DNA from: Agapanthus africanus
Taxonomy: Eukaryota > Streptophyta > Magnoliopsida > Asparagales > Amaryllidaceae
NCBI GenBank assembly: GCA_030015575.1
Contig: JASDDO010000004.1
Location: 321,230,654-321,294,653 of the forward strand
Reading direction: 5' to 3'
Length of the DNA stretch: 64,000 bases
Shown: positions 37,817-49,605 of the stretch, piece after piece
How the letters are laid out: each line of letters starts with the position of its first letter
How positions within the stretch are numbered: position 1 is the first letter of the stretch
Translations under genes and position numbers: made by a program
Notes under the pieces: model-generated
The model's input: only the letters and a program-made list of their open reading frames with translations
Databases searched by the model: none
What the model was told of the DNA's origin: nothing

Positions 37817-39928
37817 TGTTGGAGATAGTGCCCTCATAGTCAATTATTGGATCGCAGGTACGTGATTGCAATGATTGCGGAGGACCTATCCCGGTAGGAC
37901 AGTCTTACTCGAAATGATAGTATGCTATCTGGCTTGCCTTTATCAGTCGTGTACATGTTCAGGTGACTGATTGCATGTTACACTTTGATAGAGCCCTTAG
38001 GATCTTGCTTTACTACCAACTGTATGATGGCGATCATATACGTGAGAGTTGGGTAGTTTATATGCATATCCTTAATTGTGGTCCCTAGTCGTGGGAGTTT
38101 CGAGACAGGGCATCGATACTCCGGAGTAGACTAGTGTGTACAGTCGAGACCCCGACGAGGGGCGGTGGCCGGTCTCACAAGCCACTGGTGTAGTTGGATC
38201 ACCTAAGATGTATACAGGTGCTCATTGGGTTATGAGTACACCGGACAGGACTCGCCGGGAATCTGCTAGTTAGTACTATACCTATCGTCAGATAGCAGTT
38301 CCCTGGTGACATGTGTACAGGTTAGTTCATCGACCTGAGGTCGTCATTTGTCTCGTGTGAGTTCCCACTGTGCTTTGATTTCTACCCTACCACGGCTCAA
38401 AAGAGTCGTGCAAACAGGTAGCTTTTGGGTACAGTCCCGAGCCATATGGAGGCACGTGAGCGGATCGGCAGGGGATTCGTCTCTCCCGGTATTGGGGGCG
38501 AGATCGTGCTGTGTCTAGGAGAGCCATTATGCAAAGCCCTCGGCCGAGGCAGGAGATTTACTGGTAGGTATTCCAGTAGTATCTCAGTGCGTTATTGGGC
38601 TTCACTCCGACGCGACTTATACTGCTATTGGGGGTCTGACGTTGCTAGCCCCGTAGGCGGATATGCGATACTCATAGAAGAACGGACCGGACTGTATATA
38701 CATTGTCACTGTTAGGCTCAGTAGGGTTTTCGGAGGAGTTCGCTCATCGGTCTCCCTTGAGTTCGCTCCTCGGCCACCCTTGAGGTCAGTCCATGGGCAG
38801 CCGTTACGCATAGCTAGTGCCGCTGACGGTTTGTGGTTAAACCCACTGCCAGGGTGCTGACGAGTCATTAGAGTCCCCCACAGACTGTTTCCCAAGTTCG
38901 GGCGAAATGTTGTAGAGGCCGTATGGTTTTATGGCAGGGTTCGGAAAATGCACGTGCGTTTACGCACGTGTCGATTTTCGGACAGATGATACTGGTCGGC
39001 TTTGGTTTAAGCCGGATCCGAGTATTATATTGAATAGGTATAATATCTTTGTCTCAGTTGCATTTGTATTCGGTCGTAATACAAATGCGGGTATATTTAT
39101 ACAGTTTCGGGGTTGTCCTGAAATTCGTTTCAGGATCACTTTTGGAAGTTGCCAGTTTCCAGTTTTCTATCAGCCGTCTTTTAACATTTGGTTAAAGGCG
39201 GATTTATCTTTTCATGGATGAGAGTGAGTCGTGCTTCTGGAAGGTTCTAGAAGGTTCTAGAATTTGTGACTAAGCTTTGTGACTCATGCTTTGATTTCAT
39301 TACTTTCTTGTTTTGCTTAAGATATTTAAGGAAGATATTTTCTTTGTGTTCACATAAGCTTTATGCTTAAGGTCACCCCCTCTCTCCTACGGTCACCCTC
39401 CTCCTTCTCTATATAAGAAAGGCCCCTCCCCTCTCTCATTTGGACACTTGATTCAAGAGAGAAAAGATTATGATAGTATTCGGGGTGTATGGAATTTTAC
39501 AGTTCATTTCATTCCATCACCCGATTTCCACGGCAACTTCATTAACCGATCGTCCACGGATTTGGACGAAGTGAGACAAAGTCATCTACTCATTCTCTAC
39601 ATCAATCTTGGTCGTCTCTTTTAGCAAACTTGACGATCGAGTTGCCTCGAGTCAGAGGCGGGAGCCCGTTTAAAGAACCGATCATGTGGTGCCACTTCGA
39701 CGAGGACATCGGAGATCGACGAGATCGGAGCAGCCGCAACGGAGCGTGGGATGATGGTTGAAGAACGAAGGACTCGGATCGTTCGGTATAACATTCCTAC
39801 ACTCTTTACAGTTTGTTAGTTTAGCAATAATGGCAGATCCGGGTTAAAGTATACGATAGCGCCAAGTTTAAAAGTTTTGTTCCGCATTTGGCGTCTGTAG
39901 ACGGCCGGGGCGCTAGCGTAGACTTACA
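37817..39928 (+). repeat. A 3' LTR
   Basis: Length 2112 bp, about 99.5 % identical to 30328-32440 by eye; ends CTTACA followed by the TCCTC target duplication. Confidence 0.95.
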
Positions 39929-41502
39929 TCCTCTGGTTCTACCAAGTCTTCTGTTACAGTTTGTGTTGCTGGAACCTCTTCCAGTTCTACCTCAATGCTA
40001 CTTGTCTGTTTCATAAGAAAACTCTTTTCTAAGAAAATGGCATGTCGAGAAACAAACACTTTTTGTTCCTCGGAGTGGTAGAAGATATACCCTCGCGAAT
40101 GTTTGGGATATCCAACAAACTTACATAGAACAGACCTTGCCTCGAGCTTGTCCGGATTTTGTGTTTTAACATAGGCCGGACAACCCCATATCTGAATAAA
40201 ATTAAGACATGGTCTCTTGCCATTCCATATCTCATATGGAGTGGTAGGCACTGATTTGGTTGGAACTCTATTCAATAGGTATACAGCAGTCTCCAGTGCA
40301 TATCCCCAGAAGGAAATAGGTAACTCAGCTGTATTCATCATAGAGCGCACCATATCTAATAGGGTGCGATTTCTCCGCTCCGATACACCGTTGTGCTGTG
40401 GTGTATAAGGAGGAGTAAGATGAGAGAGAATCCCATTCTCTTTTAGATAATCTCTGAATTCGTTACTTAAGTATTCTCCTCCTCGATCAGATCGAAGGAT
40501 CTTAATACTTTTGCCCGTTTGGTTCTCTACTTCTTGTTTATATTCTCTAAATTTCTCAAAAGCTTCTGATTTGTGTTTCATCAGGAACACATATCCGAAT
40601 CTAGAGAAATCGTCAGTGAATGTAATGAAGTACGAAGAACCATCCCTGGCATTTGTAGACATGGGACCGCATACATCACTATGTATTAGTCCCAAGAGTT
40701 CGGTAACTCTTTCTCCGTGTCCAGTAAACGGAGTTTTGGTCATCTTGCTTTTGAGACATGACTGGCAAGTGTCATAAGATGAAAATTCAAACGAATTTAA
40801 ATATCCATCCTTATGCAACATAGTTAGTCGTGTCGCATTGATGTGACCCAGTCTACAATGCCACAAGAAAGATTCGTTCAGTTCGGAACTCTTCCTCTTG
40901 TGTGTGTTTTGTAAATTGAGGACTGTATTTTGATTGAGAATGAATATGCCATTATACAACGAGCCTGATGAAATCAACTTTTGATCTAGGAATATGTTCA
41001 TAACATTATCCTTTACTACAAAATTATATCCTTCTTTACTTAATAAAGAAACTGATATAATGTTGCACATCATGTTCGGTATATAATAGCATTCATTTAG
41101 AATCAGTGTATCACCACTTGGTAATACTAGGTGATATTCGCCAACTGCTTTGGCTGCAACATTTGCCCCATTCGCAACTTGAACGGAATGATCACCTTTT
41201 CCTAGTTCTCTACCTTTCCACAGCCCATGTAACATCTTACATATGTGGGATCCTGATCCGGTATCTAATACCCAGGACGTAGGGTGAACTGAGAAACAGT
41301 TCTCAATGACAAACACACCCGAAGATGATGCATCAACAAGCATGTTCTCCGTTTGGGCAGTGTGAGAATCCAGATATTCTCCTGTTTCCTGTTCATTCTT
41401 ATAACACTTATAAGATAGAACGGGTTCAACGTTCCCATGCACAGTATAACATGCGGGTTCGGTCAATACATCCATATTATTATCTTGATTACGGCATGAC
41501 AT
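39929..41502 (-). CDS. pol: O gag-pol N-terminal part: protease and integrase, capsid missing
   Basis: From the ATG at 41502 the first 60 residues (MSCRNQDNNMDVLTEP and on) do not resemble copia gag. From SGVFVIENC at residue 61 the frame follows B closely: protease WVLDTGSGSHIC (DTG 80-82), gag-pre-integrase zinc motif (LWHCRLGH, CQSCLKSKM), integrase core with HSDVCGPM, RSDRGGEY and VSERRNRTLL. B has about 220 more residues before the protease, including the zinc knuckle, so the capsid and nucleocapsid are absent. The frame joins 30322 onward after removal of A, predicting about 1090 residues in total. The upstream frame extension to 41535 lies in the pyrimidine tract. Confidence 0.88.
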
Positions 41503-41742
41503 GGTCGCTACCTGGAGAGAGAGAGAAGAAAACACTTTAGCGTAAGCTCGTGCAAGATCAGATTGGTTATTATCTTATCTAATCAGGATGGCTCCCACTG
41601 GTTTTTATCAAATCTTCCTTCAAACCCTAAAAGGAAAGAGTAGCCGGGATTAATTACACACTACAAGTTCGCAAATCTTTCAGCCAGGCCTGTGTCGGTA
41701 CTTTGAGGGAGGTCCCCCGTGCTTTCGCACGAACCTAATTAA
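41503..41742 (-). other. O leader, gag-proximal part
   Basis: The leader end nearest the gag start. On the minus strand a pyrimidine tract TTTTCTTCTCTCTCTCTCC leads to AG just before CGACC-ATG. It is broken by insertion B at 41743. Confidence 0.75.
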
Positions 41743-43626
41743 TGTAAGTCGATGTAGTACACCCCAGTACTTATGGGGAGGCGGAATTTTCAAAAACGAT
41801 CAAGTTTAAACAACGAACATCGACTAACCGCTTGAATCGAAGCTAAACAAATAATAACCAAACACATAGCTAAACTAAACTAAAGTGTTAAGGGATTATA
41901 CCGATCGAAACTAGTCCTTCGTCTTTGTGTCCTCCTTTGTTCTCCTCGGCCTTCTCTAGGTAGTAGACGATCCACCCGAGAGCGAAACTCCAAGCTAAAC
42001 CTCTAACTTGAGGTAACTAATCAACTTTGATTGCTAATCAAAGATGAAAGGATGATGTAGAGTGTAGGTTATGGATTGTTTAGTCTAACTAATCCTTTGA
42101 TCTCAACACATGAGGATTAAGGATTAGGGTTTGAAGATGAGAGCTTGAGGAGAGAGAATGTGAGATAAGATAATGAGAGAAGAGAGAGAGTGTATCATAA
42201 TATTATGAAGCATTCTTATTTTTCAATAATGAATAAAAAGAAATGAATAAGCATGCTTCATGAAATATCTAGTAGTGATTCATTAGCATGAGTCATTAAG
42301 CAATAAATGTGCATTAATGAAATGAATGAATCACCACCATGACTCACTCTCTTATCCAAAAGAAACCTCCTTAGTCACATCTTCTAGAAGCTTCTCGAGT
42401 AATTACGAGAACGCCCCTCCGATCCGTAAAAATACGGAAAAACTTTAGACTGTAAAAATCCAATAACCGGATACCAGTAACTGGCTTAAACCAAAGCCGA
42501 CTGGTAAAAACTGTTCGAAAGTCGTACGCGCGTAAACGCACGTATGCGTCCGAACCCTTTGTCGCAAAACCATGCAACCTCTATATCGTTTCGCCTGGAG
42601 TAGGAAACTCTCTGTGTGGGACTCTAGAGACTCGACTACTACGCTGGCAGTGGGTTTAACCACAGACCGCAAGCGGCACTAGCTGTACGTAACGGTCCCC
42701 AGGTAGTTGTCGATAAGAAGGCCGATGAGTAAACCCATCCGAACTCCTACTGAGTCTGATGTGACAATCTCCATACAGTCCGGTCCGTTCGTCCAAGACT
42801 ATCGCATATCGGGCCTAGGGGGGCGGCAAGCGTCAGTCCCCTAATAGCGGTATAAGTCGTGTCGGAGTGAAGCCCATTACACCCTGAGAAACTACTGGAA
42901 CCTACCAGCAAATCTCGCTTGCCCTGGCCAGGGACTTTGCGTAATGGCTCTCTGACACAGCACGATATCTACTCCCAATACCGGGAGGGACGAATCCTGT
43001 CTAACCGCCACTGCCTCCAAGTGCTCGGGACTGCACCCAACTGCCACCTGTTTGCACGACTCCTTTGAGCCGTGGTAGGGTAGCAATCTAAGAACAGTGG
43101 GACACACTCGAGGCGAAGTAGCAGTGTCAAGTCTGCGGACTACGCTGTACTCATGTCACCTGGGAACTGTTCACTGACGACTGGTATCAAACCAACCAAC
43201 AGTTCCCTGTGAGTCCTGTTCGGTGTACCCGTAACCTAACGAGCACCTGTATACTATCTCCAGTACTACGTACTGACGGCTGTGGGACAGACCATCTCCC
43301 CAACTGGGATGAGAAGCGTACACACTAGTCTACTCCGGAGTATCGATGCTCTGTCTCGATAATCCAACGACCAGGGACCTGAATAAGGATGTGCTTGTAG
43401 ACTACCCAGCCCCCACTAGTGTGACTGCCATCACAACGCTGGTAGACAAGCAAGATCCTAAGAGCTCTATCAATACGTACACTCACATATTAAGATAGAA
43501 AAACCAAGTAGCATACTACCATGTTTAGCAAGACTGTTATATACATGTGAATATCCCAAGCTTCCATTAAGTAATATACAAGCTAGTATGATACAGTAAT
43601 GGCCTTCTAGGGCAAAAACACTAACA
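41743..43626 (-). repeat. B 3' LTR
   Basis: Plus-strand start TGTAAGTCGATG and end CACTAACA. It differs from the 5' LTR near 42275, 43220 and 43615 only. The middle (42000-42360) is AT/GA-rich. Open frames at 42371-42672 and 42892-43107 recur in the other LTR and are not genes. Confidence 0.97.
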
Positions 43627-43640
43627 ATCTCCCACTTGCA
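43627..43640 (-). other. B polypurine tract
   Basis: The minus strand reads TGCAAGTGGGAGAT immediately before the 3' LTR and right after the pol stop. Confidence 0.88.
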
Positions 43641-46600
43641 CTAGGGCCATGTACTGGCATATCGCAGACCAATGATCTCGAGCAGCCTCTCGAACTGAAT
43701 CTGAGGAAGGGCCTTCGTGAATGGATCAGCAATGTTCTCTTCTGAAGCAACTCTCCGAACCTCGATCTCCTGACGATCAATGATCTCCCTGATCAGGTGA
43801 TACCGCCTCAAGATGTGTCTGGACTTCTGATGGGACCTTGGTTCCTTCGCTAAAGCTATAGCTCCGTTGTTGTCGCAATACAGAGGTATTGGATCAACTA
43901 TGGTAGGAACCACCTGAAGTTCTGTTAGGAACTTCTTCATCCAGACTGCTTCTTTTGCGGCATCGCAAGCAGCTATATACTCCGCTTCCATCGTCGAGTC
44001 AGCAACGGTGTCCTGCTTGGAGCTCTTCCAGCATACCGCCCCTCCATTGAGGGTAAAGACATAACCCGACATGGACTTGGAATCGTCCTTATCACTCTGG
44101 AAGCCGGAATCAGCAAAGGCCTCCAACCTGAGGTCTTTTCCGCCGTAAACCAAGAACATCTCCTTAGTCCTCCTCAGGTACTTGAGAATGTTCTTTACTG
44201 CTATCCAGTGTTTCTCCCCTGGGTCTGACTGATACCGGCTTACCACGCTTAGTGCGTAAGCTACATCTGGTCTGGTACACAACATCGCATACATTATAGA
44301 GCCTACCGCAGAAGCGTAGGGTATAATAGACATGCGTTCCCTTTCCAAATCAGTCTTGGGAGACATCTCTTTGGAGAGGGTGATTCCGTGACAAGCCGGT
44401 AGATTACCGCGCTTAGAATCTTCCATACTGAATCTTTTCAGTACAGTGTCGATATATCTGGACTGCGAATGTCCCAACATCCTCTTGGATCTATCACGAT
44501 AGATCCGGATCCCCAGAATGTAAGAGGCATCACCCAGGTCTTTCATGGAGAACCTGTGTGACAAGAATCCTTTGACAGATTGTAGCATAGGAATGTCATT
44601 TCCTATCAATAGAATGTCATCCACGTATAAGACGAGGAATACGACACTTCTGGCCACAACTTTACTATATATGCACGGTTCATCTGGATTTTTGATAAAG
44701 TCATATTCTTTGACTGTCTCATCAAAGCAGATGTTCCAACTCCGCGATGCCTGCTTTAGTCCGTAAATGGACTTAAGCAGCTTGCATACTTTCCCGCTGC
44801 TCCCACTCTGATTGAAACCCTCTGGCTGATCCATATAGACGCTCTCTTCTAAATTTCCATTCAGAAAAGCCGTCTTTACGTCCATCTGCCAGATTTCATA
44901 ATCATGGAAGGCAGCAATAGCAAGAAGGACCCGAATGGATTTGAGCATAGCCACTGGAGAAAAAGTTTCGTCATAGTCCAAACCAGGTCTTTGACGAAAA
45001 CCCTTTGCAACAAGTCTAGCCTTATAGGTTTCCACCTGTCCATCTACACCAATCTTTTTCTTGAAGATCCATTTGCATCCTATGGGTTTTACCCCATCTG
45101 GAGCAAAGTCCAAAGTCCATACTTTGTTGGTGTACATGGACTCCATCTCGGTCCGCATTGCATCTAGCCATCGTACCGAGTCGCCGCTCTGGATGGCCTG
45201 CTGGAAGTCAGTAGGTTCATCATCATCTATGATGCAATCCTCTCTATCCCCGTCTATGAGAAAACCGTAGTATCTCTCAGGCGGACGAGACGGCCTACTA
45301 CTCCTGCGGAGGGGTGCGGGAATGTTCTGTTCTTCTTGAACCTCTGGTTCTACCAAACTTTCAGTAGCAGTTTGTGGTTCTGGAATTTCTTCCAGTTCTA
45401 TTTCGCTCCCACTTGATTCCTTTTCTAAAAACTGATGTTCTAGAAAATGGGCATTACGAGAAACAAATACCTTCTGTTCCTCTGCGTAATAGAATAGATA
45501 TCCCCTGGAGTGCTTTGGATATCCCACAAACAAACACTTTACTGATCGTGCCTCGAGCTTGTCCACATGCTGCTTTTTAACAAAAGCTGGACATCCCCAA
45601 ATCTTTATATACTGTAGATGGGGTTTCTTCCCACTCCACATCTGATATGGAGTGGTAGGCACAGTCTTGGTAGGTACCATGTTCAAAAGATATGCTGCTG
45701 ATTCTAGCGCATGTCCCTAGAAAGATCGCGGTAACTCAGCATTACTCATCATGGATCGTACCATATCCAATAGGGTTCGATTCCGTCTCTCCGATACACC
45801 GTTATGCTGTGGAGTGTACGGAGGAGTAAGCTGAGAGAGAATTCCTTTCTCTTTTAGGTAACCTAGGAACTCGGCACTCAAGTATTCACCACCTCGATCA
45901 GATCTAAGTGTCTTTATACTTTTGCCGGTTTGGTTTTCTACTTCATTCTTATACTCTTGGAATTTCTCAAAAGCCTCGGATTTATGTTTCATCAGATAAA
46001 TGAATCCGTATCTTGAGTAGTCATCCGTGAAAGTAATGAAATAGGAAAAACCACCTCTCGCATGTGTAGACATTGGACCGCATACATCACTGTGTATGAG
46101 TCCTAAGAGCTCGCTCGCTCTTACTCCTTGTCCAGTGAATGGAGTCTTTGTCATCTTTCCTTTGAGACAAGATTGACAAGTGTCATAAGTTTGATATTCG
46201 AACGTGTCCAAATATCCTTCTCTATGCAACTTAGTCAACCTTCTCTCATTGATGTGACCCAGTCTACAATGCCATAAGAAAGTTTTATTTAAATCTGGAG
46301 ACTTTCTTTTTAGTGTGTTCTGGACATTGAAAATTTGGAGTTGGTTTAACACATATATGCCGTTATTTAGAGTACCGGACCCAATCAAACCATGATTAAG
46401 GTGGATGTTGACAACATCTCTTACAAACGTGAAATCATAACCTTTATTTGATAACAAGGAAACTGATATGATATTACACGTTAAGCTGGGTACAAAATAA
46501 CAGTTATGTAAAACCAAAATGTGTCCACTCGTCAATCCTAGGTGATAATCCCCGACGGACGCAGCTCCCACGCTAGCTCCGTTAGCAACCCTGAGGATCA

Positions 46601-47582
46601 TATCACCTTCCTTCAGCACTCTACGGTTTCTCAGTGCCTGCAATGAATTGCAAATATGAGATCCTGACCCGGTATCCAATACCCAGGAAGTAGAGTTGAT
46701 CGACAGACAATTCTCAATTACAAACACACCTGAAGTCGAAGCCACAGCCTGCTTCGGTTCCTGGTTCTTGGCGTTCCACGCCTTGCAATCCTTCTTCCAG
46801 TGCCCTTTCCTGTGACAATGGAAGCACTCATCCAGGCCAACTACCGGTGCTGCTTTCTTTTTCTTTCCCTTCCCTCCCACCTTACTAACACCTCCTCTAG
46901 GTCTGGGTGCGGCCTTCTTCTTCCTTCCTTTGGCCCTCGCCTTGGACCAGGAAGAAGATGAACCGCCAACAAACATAGCGGGTGTTTCCCTTGCCTTCTG
47001 CAAGGTGCCCTCTGCACTCCTTAACATGTTCAGGAGTTCCGCAAGTTCAACTTCTTTTCCTTGAAGATTGAAGTTGAGGATAAACTGGGCGTAGGTGGGA
47101 GGAAGGGACTGGAGAACAAGGTCTGTATAGAGCTCATTATCCAAAGTCGTCCCAAGGTCTGCGAGCTCTTCTATATAGCCAATCATCTGTAGGACATGTT
47201 CACCTACCGATGATCCGACAGCCAACCTCGCTCGAAATAATTTCTTAGAGGTCTCGTATCTTGCTATACGAGATTGCTCTCCATAAAGTTCCTTTGTATG
47301 GAGAAATATGCCATCAAGGGACATATCCTCGTGCCTCCTCTGATGTTCATTGTTCATCGAGGCAAGCACGATGCACTTGGCTCTCGCGCAATCTAAATCC
47401 CAGGTTTTGCGGATTTCCTTATCCGCATTACTGGATTTGGGACCAGGGACAGCAGGTGCCGTAGCGGTGAGGACGTACCCCAGTTTGTCATAGGTCAAAG
47501 CCATCTTGACATTCCGCAGCCAATCTTTATAGTTTGGCCCCGTCAGTATATTTTTCTCTAAAAGTAACTTAAGTCCAGTCAT
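43641..47582 (-). pseudogene. gag-pol: B gag-pol polyprotein with one premature stop
   Basis: The ATG at 47582 (MTGLKLLLEK) is chosen because it follows the AATTGCAG leader end and starts the capsid homology; the frame is open further upstream. Length 1313 codons. Capsid 1-200; basic linker and zinc knuckle CFHCHRKGHWKKDC at 253-266; protease DTG at 303-305; gag-pre-integrase HHCC at 438-472; integrase D499, D562, E598; RT YVDD at 986-989; RNase H about 1150-1310 (AFADSGFQSD, MEAEYIAACDAAKEA). Codon 622 (45717-45719) is TAG where O has tryptophan (FWGYALE), a one-base change. Gag, protease and the integrase catalytic residues lie before it; RT and RNase H after it. Confidence 0.93.
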
Positions 47583-48090
47583 TTTCAGGGTCGCTGCAAT
47601 TAGGAGAGAGAGAAGAAAACTCTTTAGCATGATGCTCTTGCAAGTTTAGAGTGGTTTTTAGTTTATCTAAACTGGATGGCTCCCACTGTTTCTCGAATCC
47701 TTCCTCAAACCATAAAAGAAGAATTAGCCAAGACTATTCTCACCGTACAATACTTGCTTAACCGTTCAGCCAGGCCGGTGTCGATACTTCGAGGGAGGTT
47801 TTCCAACGCTTTCGTGAAGTTCCTTAATTAAGTAACCTCTTTTCTCTGGGGGCGTAACCCCGCTGACACTTTTCTGGACACCTACTAGGTTTATAGCATT
47901 GATCGTTAAGTGACGAATATCCTGATAAGTAGCATATACTCACAGTAGGATCGGGATCCAAATATCATCGTCTGATAATGTTGTAGGAATTCTACCAACA
48001 TTCATCAAACTCAAAATGGTATGCATCTCTTTGCAAATTTCAGTTTCTTTAGAAATTCCCGATATTAGTTTTTGCCCCATGCTCTTATGA

Positions 48091-48290
48091 CCTTGGCGTT
48101 AGGTCAAAATGTCATAAGTCACATGTCAAGTTCTACCCATCATTATCTTGTCAATTTGAACCCATCCGTATATATCCTTGACGTTCGGCCAAAATGATAA
48201 TACGACTGTCCCAAACTAACTCATCTATCTATGCAACAAATGAATATCCAGCAGCTACCAAACACTATGCCTTGGCGTTAGGTCAAAATA
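48091..48290 (-). repeat. Leader hairpin triplet in B
   Basis: Units start at 48091 (CCTTGGCGTTAGGTCAAAA), 48176 (CCTTGACGTTCGGCCAAAA) and 48270. The outer arms are CTTATGA/TCATAAG for the first and CTATG/CATAG for the third. Confidence 0.8.
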
Positions 48291-48577
48291 CATAGCTTGA
48301 ATACTACTGAGTACCCAGATGAAATGACGGAGGGCTACGAATGGTTTTGGCGAAACCGTGAACGTAGTGAACTTGATATAACCGAAGGAACCTGATAGCT
48401 TTTAAAAGGAGTGGTTAAATCTCCGCATTTAAAAAATATCTGTTTTAAAAAATAACCGAGTGGTTTCTTTTAAATTGTTCCAACGATTTAAACTTTGGTT
48501 TGTTTTACTTTGCATTATAGATAATGCGTCCCATCATTAACCTATCATTGCAGAAAACAACGAAAATACAACGTCCT

Positions 48578-48678
48578 CTTATGCCATCCGCATTCGCCAC
48601 TGGGTCCCGTCATCACCCGTTAGGTTACTTAACTAACGACAGAGCGGGGGCTGGGCTAGCGCGGGTGTAAAACATAAG
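48578..48678 (-). other. Conserved long leader stem-loop in B
   Basis: CTTATG pairs with CATAAG at the ends, CATCCGC with GCGGGTG (one G-U pair) inside, and the self-complementary GTTAGGTTACTTAACTAAC is in the middle. Confidence 0.7.
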
Positions 48679-49592
48679 TGACGTCTAAATAGCTACAATA
48701 AATATAGATATTTTACATTCGTCTGACGCAATGATATTCATTCCAGAACACAGATAAACAATATTGGATTTGCAAGCAATCTGTATTTCTTTTGAGCCTG
48801 CAAGAAAAGACAGATTACACAGTTGTGATGAATAGCCGTTACCCCACCCTCGACCCCTACGGGTACGGCAAACTACCCACCCGGCAGTCTGTGTACCCCA
48901 CCTTGGGTCAGTCCTAGGAGCAAAAACAGTAAAATGAAATAATACAACGGTGGCTACGACCGCAACCTGGAAGTGCCCCGCAAAAATAATATTACAACAA
49001 GTTACATTTACAACAAATGAATTAAACAATAACCCATTGCAAACCCCGGCTATACACCACAACAGTCCAATACAGTTTATATGCACAAACAGATATAATC
49101 ATTTCAGAAATGTGCAACCCCCTGCCAACCGACATACTAGCAGTTGGGGGAGGTTTACGAACACATTAAACAATCACAGATATAATCCAATACGCAAATA
49201 CTGTACAATTCGATCGAATAAACAACTTCAATATTGCTCCAAAATCTGCTCTGTTAAACAGTAACCTGAGCAATAATTAAATATTCCAGAAAACCCCAAA
49301 CACCAGAGAGGACCCACCCATGAAAAATGAGCCCATGACTCGGCAACTCGGCCGCGGAAGCGCGGCGAATCGGTGGGATCCGCCGCCCTTCCGCGGCGCT
49401 TTAGTCGAATCATGTGCTCGAATTTCTTGGGTGTTCTCCTGTGGTCATGTCAAGCTCTCTGAACACACCAGAAAAATTTTAGGACTTCATTTTAACTTCG
49501 ACAGAAACTTGGCAGAATTAGGGTTTTGCGGCTTTGTTTTTCCGTTCGAAATTCGTACAAATTTGCGATTAAGTTATTTATTGTTTAGCGAG

Positions 49593-49604
49593 GCTCTGAT
49601 ACCA
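49593..49604 (-). other. B primer-binding site (initiator Met tRNA)
   Basis: The minus strand reads TGGTATCAGAGC one base inside the 5' LTR. Confidence 0.93.
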
Positions 49605-49605
49605 C

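Larger units (their letters stand above)
30328..39928 (+). mobile_element. A: non-autonomous Ty1/copia element inserted in O pol
   Basis: LTRs 30328-32440 and 37817-39928 (2113 and 2112 bp) start TGTTGGAG and end CTTACA. They are flanked by TCCTC at 30323-30327 and 39929-39933. By eye the LTRs differ at about nine bases plus one indel. The 5.4-kb interior has a good primer site, leader and polypurine tract, but the protein-coding part is reduced to scraps. Confidence 0.95.
47583..49592 (-). other. B untranslated leader
   Basis: About 2 kb. It holds the hairpin triplet (48091, 48176, 48270), the long stem-loop (48578-48678) and a GC-rich stretch (49341-49400). Next to gag it reads, on the minus strand, TTCTTCTCTCTCTCCTAATTGCAG. 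Frames such as 48685-49086 are not conserved in other leaders. Confidence 0.8.
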
